Part shown: piece after piece, positions 53,523 through 62,429 of the stretch
Layout of the letters: the number at the start of each line of letters is the position of its first letter
How positions within the stretch are numbered: the stretch's first letter is position 1
NCBI RefSeq assembly: GCF_001562275.1
Contig: NZ_CP014304.1
Location: forward strand, 2,728,001-2,792,000
DNA: 64,000 nucleotides
Direction: 5' to 3'
Source: Hymenobacter sp. PAMC 26628
GTDB taxonomy: Bacteria > Bacteroidota > Bacteroidia > Cytophagales > Hymenobacteraceae
Notes under the pieces: model-generated
What the model saw: the letters and a program-made list of their open reading frames with translations, nothing else
Databases searched by the model: none
What the model was told of the DNA's origin: nothing
Program-made: the position numbers and the translations under genes

Positions 53523-56500
53523 TACGCCACCGTCAGCACCAGGTCGTCGGCGGCCACGCGGGTGCCCACGGCCAAGTCCAGGCTGGCTACGGTGAGGTCG
53601 TGGGGGGCGGTGATGGTGGTTTCCATCTTCATGGCTTCGATGACGAACAGCGGCGTGTTGCGCGGCACGGCCGCCCCGGCCTCCACCAGCACCTTGCTGA
53701 GCATGCCTTGCAGCGGCGCGGCAATCTGGTGCGGGTTGTTTTTGTCGGCCTTCGGGTTGCTCACTTTGGTGACGGCCACGGCGCGGTCGCGCACTTCCAG
53801 GTTGCGGGTTTGGCCGTTGAGGATGAAAAACAGCGTGCGGCAGCCCTCCTCGTTCACGGGCCCCACGGACTGCACGCTCACGAGCACCGACTTGCCGCGG
53901 GCAATTTCGACGATGGTTTCCTCGCCCAGCTCCAGGCCGTAGAAAAACACCGGCGTGGGCACCCGGCTCACGTCGCCGTATTGCTCGCGGTGGGCCCAGT
54001 ATTCCTCGAACACCTTGGGATAGAGCAAGCTGGAGAGCAGGTGGGTGAACTTGCCGCCGGGGTGCGTTTCCTGAAATGCGGCCCACTCCTTGTCAAAATC
54101 GATGGGCGCCAAGTGGTCGTTGGGCCGGTCGGTAAAGGGCGTTTCGTTGCGCAGCACCAGCTTTTGCAGCTGGGCGGGCCAGCCGCCCTCGGGCTGCCCA
54201 ATGTCGCCGCGGAACAGCTCGTGCACCGATTCGGGGAAGCTCAGCGTCTCCCCTTTTTCCATCACGTCGGCCGGGCTCAGGTTGTTGCTCACCATGAACA
54301 AGGCCATGTCGCCCACCACTTTGCTGCTGGGCGTCACCTTCACAATGTCGCCAAACATCTGGTTCACGTCGGCAAAGCGCTGCTTCACTTCCTCGAACTT
54401 ATCGGCCAAGCCCAGCGACGCCGCCTGGGGCCGCAGGTTGGAGTACTGCCCGCCCGGAATCTCGTGCTGGAACACCTCCGACGTGCCCGCCTTCAGGCCG
54501 GACTCGAAGGGGTAATAGTGCTCGCGCACGGCCTCCCAGTAGTTACTGAACTCGTTGAGCGAGGCTTGGTCGAACTCGCGGTGGCGGGGCGTGTGGCGCA
54601 GCATTTCCACCGCCGAGTTGAAGTTGGGCTGCGAGGTGAGGCCCGACAGGGCCCCCAGCGCCACGTCAATCACGTTCACGCCCGCCTCCACGGCCTTGAG
54701 GTAGGTGGCGGCTTGCAGGCTGCTGGTGTCGTGGGTGTGCAGGTGAATGGGCAGCTTCACGGTGTCGCGCAGGCCGGCAATGAGCTCACCGGCGGCGTAG
54801 GGCTTCAGCAGCCCGGCCATGTCCTTGATGCAGAGGATGTGGGCCCCGGCATCTTCCAACTGCTTGGCCAGCTTGAGGTAGTAAGCGAGCGAGTACTTGG
54901 TCCGCTTCGGATCCATAATATCGCCGGTGTAGCAGATGGCGGCCTCGGCCAGGCGGTCGGTTTTGCGCACGAAGTTGATGCACGATTCCATGCCTTTCAT
55001 CCAGTTCAGCGAGTCGAAAATGCGGAACACGTCCACGCCCGTTTCGGCCGCCACCTGCACGAATTTCTCGGTCAGGTTGTCCGGGTAGGCCTTGTAGCCC
55101 ACGCCGTTGGCCCCGCGGATCAGCATTTGCAGCAGGATGTTGGGCACGGCCTCGCGCAGGCGGGCCAGGCGGGCCCACGGGTCTTCGTGCAGGAAGCGCA
55201 GGGCTACGTCAAACGTGGCGCCGCCCCACACCTCCAGTGAGAAGGTTTGGGGGTGGCGCTGGGCGTAGGCGCGGGCCACTTTCAGCATGTCGTAGGTGCG
55301 CAGGCGGGTGGCCAGCAGGCTCTGGTGGGCGTCGCGCAGGGTGGTGTCGGTGTAGTGCACCCGGGGCTCGGCGCGCAGCCATTCGGCGAATTTCTCGGGG
55401 CCCAGTTCGTCGAGCTTCTGCTTGGTACCGGGCGCGGGGGTGGCGTCGGCGTCGAAGTGCGGCAGGCGCGGACGGCGCAGCGCGGGGCGCGGAGCCTCGC
55501 GCACGGCGGCGGGCACGTCGGCGTTGCCGTTGACCACCACGTCGCCGATGAAGTGCAGCAGGCGCGTGGCCCGGTCGAGGCGCGTCTCAAACTTGAACAG
55601 GCCGGGGTGGTCCTTGATGAAATCGACGGTGGCGCGGCCGGCCTGGAAGTCGGGGTCGGCCACGATGTTTTGCAAAAACTGAATGTTGGTGCGCACCCCG
55701 CGCACCCGGAACTCTTCCAGCGTGCGCAGCATCTTCAGGGCCGCCCCGGCCAGCGTGGCCGAGTGCGTGGACACCTTCACCAGCAGCGAGTCGAAAAACG
55801 GCGACACCACGGCCCCCGGGTACACCGAGCCCTCGTCGAGGCGCACGCCGAAGCCGCCCGCCGAGCGGTACGCCACGATGGTGCCGTAGTCGGGCTTGAA
55901 GTCGTTGGCCGGGTCCTCGGTGGTCACGCGGCACTGGATGGCACAGCCCATGCGCGGCACCGCCACGCCCTCGCCCAGCCCAATTTCGGGCGATTCGAGC
56001 GGGTAGCCGGCGGCGATGAAGAGCTGGGTTTTGATCAGGTCGATGCCCGTAATCATCTCGGTCACCGTGTGCTCCACCTGAATGCGGGGGTTTACTTCGA
56101 TGAAGTAAATCCGGTCCTGCTCGGGGTTCACCAGGAACTCCACCGTGCCCACGTTGTCGTAGCCCACGGCGCGCCCGATGCGCAGCGCGTACTCGTACAA
56201 GAGGTGGCGCTGGTGCTCGGGCAAGTCGAGGGCGGGAGCCACCTCCACCACTTTCTGGAAGCGGCGCTGCACCGAGCAGTCGCGCTCGTACAAGTGCACG
56301 AGGTGGCCGTGCTGGTCGCCCACGAGCTGCACTTCGATGTGCTTGGGCCGCTCCACGAACTTCTCCAGGAACACCGTGTCGTCGCCGAAGGCGTTCAGGG
56401 CCTCGTTGCGGGCCTCAAAAAAGCCTTTCTCCAGCTGCTCGTCGTCGCGGATGACGCGCATGCCGCGGCCACCGCCGCCGCTGGCCGCCTTCAGCATCAC

Positions 56501-56968
56501 GGGGTAGCCGATGCGCTGGGCCTCGCTCTTCGCGGTTTCGAAGTCGTTCAGCTCTTTTTCGCTGCTCTCAATCTGGGGAACCTGGCACTCCACGGCCACG
56601 GCCTTGGCGCGCACCTTATCGCCGAGGGCCTCCATGGCCTCGGGCCGGGGCCCCACGAAGATGATGCCCTCCTCGCGGCAGCGGCGGGCCAGGGTGGCGT
56701 TTTCGCTCAGGAAGCCGTAGCCGGGGTGGATGGCGTTGGCCCCGTTGGCCTGGGCCACCCGCAGCAGCCCTTCGATGTCGAGGTAGGGCTTCAGCGGCTC
56801 GTCGTCGCCGCCGATCTGGTAGGCCTCGTCGGCCTTGTAGCGGTGCTGCGAGTAGCGGTCTTCGTGGGTGTACACGGCCACCGTGGGGATGTTGAGCTCG
56901 GTGGCGGCGCGCAGCACACGGATGGCGATTTCGCCCCGGTTGGCGACGAGTAGCTTGGTAATTTTCAT
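53522..56968 (-). CDS. pyc: Pyruvate carboxylase
   Basis: 1148 residues, the usual length of the single-chain enzyme. Biotin carboxylase domain in the first 450 residues (LLVANRGEIAIRVLRAATEL, ATP-grasp AASGGGGRGMRVI, EVNPRIQVEHTVTE); carboxyltransferase domain from about 530 (TDTTLRDAHQSLLATR, WGGATFDVALRF, IHLHTHDTS); biotinyl domain at the end with VIEAMKMETTI, whose Lys carries biotin. It makes oxaloacetate from pyruvate and bicarbonate to refill the TCA cycle and feed gluconeogenesis. The gene appears to be alone, with a 225-base spacer upstream. Confidence 0.97.
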   Translation of the reverse strand: MKITKLLVANRGEIAIRVLRAATELNIPTVAVYTHEDRYSQHRYKADEAYQIGGDDEPLKPYLDIEGLLRVAQANGANAIHPGYGFLSENATLARRCREEGIIFVGPRPEAMEALGDKVRAKAVAVECQVPQIESSEKELNDFETAKSEAQRIGYPVMLKAASGGGGRGMRVIRDDEQLEKGFFEARNEALNAFGDDTVFLEKFVERPKHIEVQLVGDQHGHLVHLYERDCSVQRRFQKVVEVAPALDLPEHQRHLLYEYALRIGRAVGYDNVGTVEFLVNPEQDRIYFIEVNPRIQVEHTVTEMITGIDLIKTQLFIAAGYPLESPEIGLGEGVAVPRMGCAIQCRVTTEDPANDFKPDYGTIVAYRSAGGFGVRLDEGSVYPGAVVSPFFDSLLVKVSTHSATLAGAALKMLRTLEEFRVRGVRTNIQFLQNIVADPDFQAGRATVDFIKDHPGLFKFETRLDRATRLLHFIGDVVVNGNADVPAAVREAPRPALRRPRLPHFDADATPAPGTKQKLDELGPEKFAEWLRAEPRVHYTDTTLRDAHQSLLATRLRTYDMLKVARAYAQRHPQTFSLEVWGGATFDVALRFLHEDPWARLARLREAVPNILLQMLIRGANGVGYKAYPDNLTEKFVQVAAETGVDVFRIFDSLNWMKGMESCINFVRKTDRLAEAAICYTGDIMDPKRTKYSLAYYLKLAKQLEDAGAHILCIKDMAGLLKPYAAGELIAGLRDTVKLPIHLHTHDTSSLQAATYLKAVEAGVNVIDVALGALSGLTSQPNFNSAVEMLRHTPRHREFDQASLNEFSNYWEAVREHYYPFESGLKAGTSEVFQHEIPGGQYSNLRPQAASLGLADKFEEVKQRFADVNQMFGDIVKVTPSSKVVGDMALFMVSNNLSPADVMEKGETLSFPESVHELFRGDIGQPEGGWPAQLQKLVLRNETPFTDRPNDHLAPIDFDKEWAAFQETHPGGKFTHLLSSLLYPKVFEEYWAHREQYGDVSRVPTPVFFYGLELGEETIVEIARGKSVLVSVQSVGPVNEEGCRTLFFILNGQTRNLEVRDRAVAVTKVSNPKADKNNPHQIAAPLQGMLSKVLVEAGAAVPRNTPLFVIEAMKMETTITAPHDLTVASLDLAVGTRVAADDLVLTVA

Positions 56969-57193
56969 ACGGAACAGCGGTTTACTAGCCAGCGGCTAAG
57001 CTACGGCCGGGGCCCGGTCAATGCTAATTATTCAATTTTCTATTGGACGCTGGTAGTGAATCTTCGCTTCCAGGCCGGCCGCGGGCCCACTCGGCTAGCC
57101 GAACCTTCGCCCTTTGGAACCGTTGTTATACAATAGACCTAATGCGGAAAGTATGGTTATTATACCCCGCGAGGTGAGGTCGTAAATTGGGGC

Positions 57194-58140
57194 CTGAATT
57201 ATTCCGCGCTACGCGAGCGGCCTACGCAGTTTCTGGCCCTGACCAGCCTGCACGTGGCCGAATTTGACGACCTGCTCACCGATTTTGGCCCGGCCTGGGA
57301 GCGCTACCACCGCTACCACACCCTGGACGGCGTGCGGCGGCGGCCCGCCCATCAGGAACGCGCCAATGCGGTGCTGGCGGGCACGGACACCACGCTGTTT
57401 TTTCTGCTCACCTATCCCAAAAGCAATGCGTTACAGCAGCACCAGGCGGCCAGCTTTGGCGTGTCGCAGACCCGCGTTAGCCGTTTGGCCACCAGCTTGC
57501 TGGCCGTGCTCAATCGCGTGCTGGCCCGGCGCGGGCTGCTGCCCGTGCGTGACGGGGCCGAACCAGCCCAGCACCTGGCGACCCACCCGGCGAAGGTCTT
57601 TCCCTGTGACGGGGTCGGGCGCGGCATTCCCCGCAACGCCGACCGCGACGGGCAGGCAGAAGAATACAGGGCTAAAAAAAGCGCACCGCCTCAAAAACAT
57701 GACCTTCATGCGACGACACGCAGTACGTGCATTTTCTCTACGCCACAGAAGCCGGCTGCCTGCACGACAAGAAACTAGCTGACGAGTACGCCCTCCACCT
57801 ACCGGCTGGTAGCGTCCTACGGCAGGACCTGGGGCTGCCAGGCCACACGCCGGTTGGGGTCTTGGTGGAGATGCCCCACAAGAAACCGCCGAAGCGCGAA
57901 TGGACGTTTTCACAAAAGCTTTACAATCAGCTGATCAGCCCCTTGCGCGTAGTCATCGCGTACGCCCACTGCGGCAGTAAGCGCCTCCGCATGGCCCAGG
58001 ATACTTTGCGCCTACGCGGCGAGTGGGTGCGCGATACGGTGATCGTCGTGGCCTGCGGCCTGCACAACCTGCGCGTCACCAGTCCGCACCGCGCCTATCT
58101 CGCGCACCCACCCGTGAAAATCCCCAATCAATCCGAATAA
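57194..58140 (+). pseudogene. IS5-type transposase remnant (DDE_4 family), frameshifted
   Basis: Starts at a CTG where an ATG is expected, with NYSALRERPTQFLALTSLHV in frame. An N-terminal helix-turn-helix (FGVSQTRVSRLATSLLAVL) leads to the start of the DDE domain (FPCDGVGRGIPRNADRDGQA). Then the frame changes twice: AHRLKNMTFMRRHAVR lies in another frame, and YVHFLYATEAGCLHDKKLAD in a third, which runs to the stop with PHKKPPKREWTFSQKLYNQL and VACGLHNLRV. No terminal inverted repeats were recognised. It abuts the TlpA remnant, which it may have disrupted. Confidence 0.8.
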
Positions 58141-58167
58141 GGTTTAATAATCAACGCCCTGTCGCCC

Positions 58168-59309
58168 ATTAAAAAAGCGCTTTTAATTAATCTGTTTCTG
58201 GCCCCGGCCGCAGTCTTTGCACAGGGCGGTGCTTATACGCTGAATAGTAAGGTAGCCCAACCCGGCGCTGCATCGACTAAAGCTAAAGCGTATTTATTTC
58301 ATCCAAGTGCTACGGGCGATGTAACTGATTCGGCACTTGTAAGGGGCGGCCAATTTCAGTTCACCGGCGTAGTGGCCAACCCAATGAGGGCAATGCTTGT
58401 GCTCGACCACACGGGCCAGGGCATGAAGATGCTTCGCCGGGTAGCCGACCGATTGGAAATTTATTTAGAACCAGGCGTTACAACCCTCAGTAGCCCGGAT
58501 TCTATATTCAAATCTCAGTTGACGGGTGGCTCCTACAACAATGATTATGATAAGCTGCGTCAGACCTTGCGGCCGGGCCAGCGGCAAATTGAGCAACTGG
58601 AAAAGAGTTACAATCTACCTGCTTCGGCTGGCCCGACCAAAGAAGTGTACCAAGCGCAAGTGATGGCCCGCTACGAGGCAGTTGCGCAGCAACAGAGGCA
58701 GTTGCTGACCACTTTTATTAAAACCAACCCGGACGCTCCAATTGGTTTCGATATCTTGCAGCAATTCGGAGGCTCGGTGCCCGAATACGCTGATGTGGCA
58801 CCGTTGTACGCGGCGATTTCGCCCAGAATGCGGGCCAGCCCGGCTGGCCAGGCGTATGCTGTCCTGCTGAAGCGCATAAAAAAGACCGCGCTGGGCACCG
58901 TCGCGCCGGAATTTGCGCAACGCACCCCGACCGGCAAAATTCTAAAATTATCCGACCTGAGGGGCAGGTACGTGCTGATAGATTTTTGGGCTTCGTGGTG
59001 TGGTCCCTGCCGCGGAGAAAATCCTAACGTCGCCGGCGTGTATAATCAGTTTAAGAACCAAAATTCACCGTCTTAGGGGTTTCGCTCGACCAGGAAAAAA
59101 GCCGGACTGCCTGGGTGGCGGCCATCGAAAAAGACTGATTATCCTGGCCGCAAGTATCGGGCTTAAAGGGTTTTGACAACGAAGCGGCCGTACTGTACGG
59201 GGTGCAGGCCATTCCGCAAAACTTCTTATTGGACCCCGACGGCAAGATTGTGGCGAAGAACCTACGGGGGAAAGCGCTAGGGGAGAAAATAGCGCAATTG
59301 CTGAAGTGA
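58168..59309 (+). pseudogene. TlpA-family thioredoxin-like protein, decayed
   Basis: The frame is open from 58141, directly after the transposase stop. Homologous residues begin at IKKALLINLFLAPAAVFAQ, a signal peptide, but the start codon position is ATT (58168). A DUF4369-like N-terminal domain and helices precede the thioredoxin motif WASWCGPCRGENPN near residue 280. Near 59065 the frame shifts (NQNSPS* against FTVLGVSLDQEKS), and a TGA follows EKD where the family usually has Gly. The end would be LRGKALGEKIAQLLK at 59309. A working copy would be a periplasmic disulfide reductase. Confidence 0.78.
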
Positions 59310-59412
59310 ACCGGGGCCGCCGTTGCGGGCAGTGCCTCCCCGAATTACTGACCGCTGGAAGTTGCCGAGCCGGTTTTGCGAAACCTTCCCCAATTTCAGC
59401 AGTTAGCCCCGC

Positions 59413-60129
59413 ATGAATTTCGACCAGAAACACCTCCTCATCGTCGGCGCCTCCTCCGGCATCGGCCTGGCCACGGCCAAGTTGCTCAGTGGCCTGGGGG
59501 CCCACGTGCACACAGCTTCCCGCCACGAGTCGCCCGAGCTGGCTGCCCTGAACACCAACTACTTCAGCTACGACGCCACCCAGCCCGTGGGCACGGCCTT
59601 CGACCACCTGCCCGATACTCTGCACGGCGTGGTGTACTGCCCCGGCAGCATCAAGCTGCGTCCGTTCGAGCGCATTCCGGCCGAAGACTTTCAGGCCGAT
59701 TTCGACCTGAACGTACTCGGGGCCGTGCGCGTGCTGCAAGCCACCATGAAGCGCCTGAAAAAGGCGGAGGGCGGCGCCTCGGTGGTGCTGTTCAGCACCG
59801 TGGCGGCCGACACGGGCATGAGCTTCCACGCCAGCATCGCCACCGCCAAGGCCGCCGTGGAGGGCCTCACCCGGGCCCTGGCGGCCGAGTATGCGGCCAG
59901 CAATGTGCGCGTGAATTGCATCGCACCCTCGCTCACCAACACGCCGCTGGCCGCCCCCCTGCTTAGCACGCCCGAAAAGGCCGAGGCCGGGGCCAAGCGC
60001 CACCCCTTGCAGCGCATCGGCCAGCCCGAGGACCTGGCCTACACCGCCTCGTTTTTACTGTCCGACCACAGCAGCTTCGTCACCGGCCAAGTGCTGGCCG
60101 TGGACGGCGGCATGGGCAAACTGAAGTAG
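59413..60129 (+). CDS. SDR-family oxidoreductase lacking the catalytic tyrosine
   Basis: 238 residues. A classical SDR: LLIVGASSGIGLATAKLL binds NAD(P), VVYCPGSIKLRPF replaces NAG, and NVRVNCIAPSLTNTPLA is the C-terminal loop. The active-site segment reads FHASIATAKAAVEGLTRALA, so the position of Tyr in YxxxK is Ile while Lys is kept. Closely similar proteins with this change are, from memory, common in Bacteroidota, so it is a subgroup rather than a mutation. The substrate is unknown. It lies about 100 bases before the photolyase gene on the same strand. Confidence 0.85.
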   Translation: MNFDQKHLLIVGASSGIGLATAKLLSGLGAHVHTASRHESPELAALNTNYFSYDATQPVGTAFDHLPDTLHGVVYCPGSIKLRPFERIPAEDFQADFDLNVLGAVRVLQATMKRLKKAEGGASVVLFSTVAADTGMSFHASIATAKAAVEGLTRALAAEYAASNVRVNCIAPSLTNTPLAAPLLSTPEKAEAGAKRHPLQRIGQPEDLAYTASFLLSDHSSFVTGQVLAVDGGMGKLK

Positions 60130-60133
60130 CTTT

Positions 60134-60230
60134 TTAGTTGTCAGTTTTTGGTTGTCAGTTGTTGGTGGCTTTGCTGAGAGCTGCAACGAAAAACCGACAA
60201 CTGGCAACGAACAACTGACAATCGACAAAT
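60134..60230. repeat. Degenerate intergenic inverted repeat with TTGTCAGTT units
   Basis: Left half repeats GTTGTCAGTT twice (60136-60165) and the right half carries the complement AACTGACAATC and CCGACAACTGG (60196-60225). It is imperfect and AT-rich, and fills most of the spacer between the SDR and photolyase genes. Confidence 0.6.
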
Positions 60231-60236
60231 AACTGC

Positions 60237-61559
60237 ATGAAAATCTGCTTGTTCTGGCACCGGCGCGATTTGCGCATTCACGACAATGCGGGCCTGGCGG
60301 CGGCCCTGGCCAGCGGCCTGCCGGTGGTGCCGCTGTTCATCTACGATTCTGACATTCTCGACCATTTGCCTGACCCGGCCGATGCCCGGCTTACCTACAT
60401 CTTCGACCAAGTGGAGCGGCTGGCGCAGGAGACCGAAGCGGCCGGGGGCACCTTTCTGGCCCGCTATGGCAAGCCAGCCGCCGTGCTGGAAGCGCTGGTG
60501 CAGGAATTCGACGTGGCCACCGTGTACACCAACGAAGATTACGAGCCCTACGCCACGCGGCGCGACGCCGAAGTGGGGGCCCTACTAGGCCGCCACGGCG
60601 TGGACTTCCAACTTTACAAAGACCAGGTAATCTTCGCCAAAGACGAGATTATGACCAAATCGGGCACTGTGCCCAAGGTGTTCGGGGCCTACCACAAAAC
60701 CTTCTTGGCCCGGCTCACCGACGAGATGCTGTTGCCCTACGGCTCGCGGGAGGCTTTTACGCAAGCCCGCTTGCACGCTTTGCCGCCGGCCGCCGGCCCG
60801 CGCCCCACACTGGCCAGCATGGGCTTCGAGCGCAAAGAGCAGTACGTGCCCACTGCCGACCTGCCGGCCGAAGACGTGGTGCGCCAATACCACAAAACCC
60901 GCAACACGCCCGCCTTGCAAGACGGCACCACGCGCCTTTCGGTGCAGCTGCGCTTCGGCACCGTCAGCGTGCGCCAGGCGATGCGCCAGGCCAAAGCACT
61001 GAACCCAAAGCTGCTGGCTGAAATCAGCTGGCGCGACTTCTTTATGATGCTGCTCTGGCACTACCCCAATACCGCCACCGAAGCCTACGACCCCAAGATG
61101 CGGGCCGTGCCTTACCGCAACCACGAAGACGAGTTCAGTGCCTGGTGCGAGGGCCGCACCGGCTACCCGCTCGTGGACGCGGGCATGCGCGAGCTGAACG
61201 CCACGGGCTACCTGCCCAACCGCGTGCGCATGACCGTAGCCGGCTTTCTGGTTAAGCAGTTGTTCATCGACTGGCGTTGGGGCGAAAAATATTTCGCCGA
61301 CAAGCTGCTCGACTACGAGCTGGCCAACAACGTCGGCAACTGGCAGTGGATGGCGGGCACCGGGGCCGTCTCGGCCCCCTGGTTCCGGGTGTACAGCCCC
61401 GCCAGCCAAATTGAGCAAGTGGACCCCCACCGCGAGTACGTGCGCCGCTGGATTCCTGAACTGGACACCCCAGCCTACCCCGCCCCCATTGTGGAGCACA
61501 AATTTGGCCGTGACCGCGCCGTGGAAGCCCTGCGCAAAGCCCGCCAAGAAGCCGGGTAG
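60237..61559 (+). CDS. phrB: Deoxyribodipyrimidine photolyase (class I CPD type)
   Basis: 440 residues. The N-terminal antenna-binding domain starts MKICLFWHRRDLRIHDNAGL. The C-terminal FAD domain is complete: EISWRDFFMMLLWHYP, CEGRTGYPLVDAGMRELNAT, NRVRMTVAGFLVKQLFIDWR and NNVGNWQWMAGTGAVSAPWF, holding the flavin-binding Arg, Asn and Trp residues. It repairs UV-induced cyclobutane pyrimidine dimers using blue light, fitting a pigmented, light-exposed bacterium. It is followed after about 60 bases by a TetR-type regulator. Confidence 0.95.
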   Translation: MKICLFWHRRDLRIHDNAGLAAALASGLPVVPLFIYDSDILDHLPDPADARLTYIFDQVERLAQETEAAGGTFLARYGKPAAVLEALVQEFDVATVYTNEDYEPYATRRDAEVGALLGRHGVDFQLYKDQVIFAKDEIMTKSGTVPKVFGAYHKTFLARLTDEMLLPYGSREAFTQARLHALPPAAGPRPTLASMGFERKEQYVPTADLPAEDVVRQYHKTRNTPALQDGTTRLSVQLRFGTVSVRQAMRQAKALNPKLLAEISWRDFFMMLLWHYPNTATEAYDPKMRAVPYRNHEDEFSAWCEGRTGYPLVDAGMRELNATGYLPNRVRMTVAGFLVKQLFIDWRWGEKYFADKLLDYELANNVGNWQWMAGTGAVSAPWFRVYSPASQIEQVDPHREYVRRWIPELDTPAYPAPIVEHKFGRDRAVEALRKARQEAG

Positions 61560-61617
61560 CGCTGGCGTTAATTACCAAAAACCCGAACCGTTCGGGGCCC
61601 CAACGGGTTATTACACC

Positions 61618-62247
61618 ATGGAAAAGGACCGCATCAAACAAGCCTATCTGGACTTCGTGCTCAACGAGGGCCACCCCCCCGCGTCGGTGTTCAAGCTCAC
61701 CCAGCAACTGGGCGGCTCCGAGGCGGAATTCTACCAGCACTACCCCAATTTTGAGGCCATCGACCGCGAAATATGGGCCGACTTTGGCAAGCAAGCTCGC
61801 ACTGCTGCTGCCAGCGAGCCGGTGTGGGAGGGCTACGGCAGCCGCGAGAAGCTACTGGCGTTCTACTACACGCTGCTTGAAATTCTTAAGCAAAACCGTT
61901 CCTACGCCCTCATGAGCCTGCGCCGCTCGCTGCACCGCATGCCGGGCCTCTCGCCCCGCGTGCTCGACGATTTTCGCCAGGATTTCGAGCGCTTCGTAGC
62001 CGATTTGCTGACCGATGGGCGCGTGAGCGGCGAAATCGCCAACCGCCCACTGGTGCAGGACGGCTACCCGCGTTTCTTCTGGCAGCAAGTGTTGTTCGTG
62101 CTCGGCTTTTTCGCTAAAGACGACACCGTGAACTTCGAGCGTACCGACGCCGCCGTGGAAAAAGCAGTCACGCTCAGCTTCGACCTCGTGGGTCGCAACA
62201 CCCTGGATTCAGCCTTCGATTTCGTGCGTTTCCTGGTGCGGCGCTAA
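61618..62247 (+). CDS. TetR-like transcriptional regulator
   Basis: 209 residues from ATG 61618. The N-terminal 55 residues (DRIKQAYLDFVLNEGHPPAS, then FKLTQQLGGSEAEFYQHYPNFEAI) form a TetR helix-turn-helix, although the recognition helix is unusually polar. The rest is a helical ligand/dimer domain (LLAFYYTLLEILKQNRSYAL, LDDFRQDFERFVADLL). It shares the strand with the ABC1 kinase gene 182 bases downstream, a neighbour pair I associate with Bacteroidota, so the two may act together; neither the ligand nor the target can be named. Confidence 0.8.
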   Translation: MEKDRIKQAYLDFVLNEGHPPASVFKLTQQLGGSEAEFYQHYPNFEAIDREIWADFGKQARTAAASEPVWEGYGSREKLLAFYYTLLEILKQNRSYALMSLRRSLHRMPGLSPRVLDDFRQDFERFVADLLTDGRVSGEIANRPLVQDGYPRFFWQQVLFVLGFFAKDDTVNFERTDAAVEKAVTLSFDLVGRNTLDSAFDFVRFLVRR

Positions 62248-62292
62248 TTAATTGACTCATTTATTATTTGGCGAATAGTTAATTAAAAGGCC

Positions 62293-62379
62293 GTCATGCT
62301 GAGCGCAGTCGAAGCATCTCTCCATAGCAGTAATTATTTACTTGCGCAGTAGAGATGCCTCGACGACGCTCAGCATGAC
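62293..62379. repeat. 87-bp dispersed palindromic repeat, copy 3
   Basis: Starts GTCATGCTGAGCGC and ends GCGCTCAGCATGAC-like (CGACGCTCAGCATGAC), with a centre of TAATTATTTACTTGCGC. It is extended outward by AAAAGGCC and GGCCTTTT, so it can also act as a terminator between the TetR-like and ABC1 genes. Confidence 0.92.
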
Positions 62380-62429
62380 GGCCTTTTGGCCTTTTTAATT
62401 ATTGTTTCGATTATTAATTAATAAAATCA

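Noticed and set aside
53600..56953. Two very long plus-strand open frames (over 540 codons each) opposite pyruvate carboxylase
   Set aside because: They mirror the codon pattern of pyc, are His/Val/Gly-rich and have no recognisable domain.
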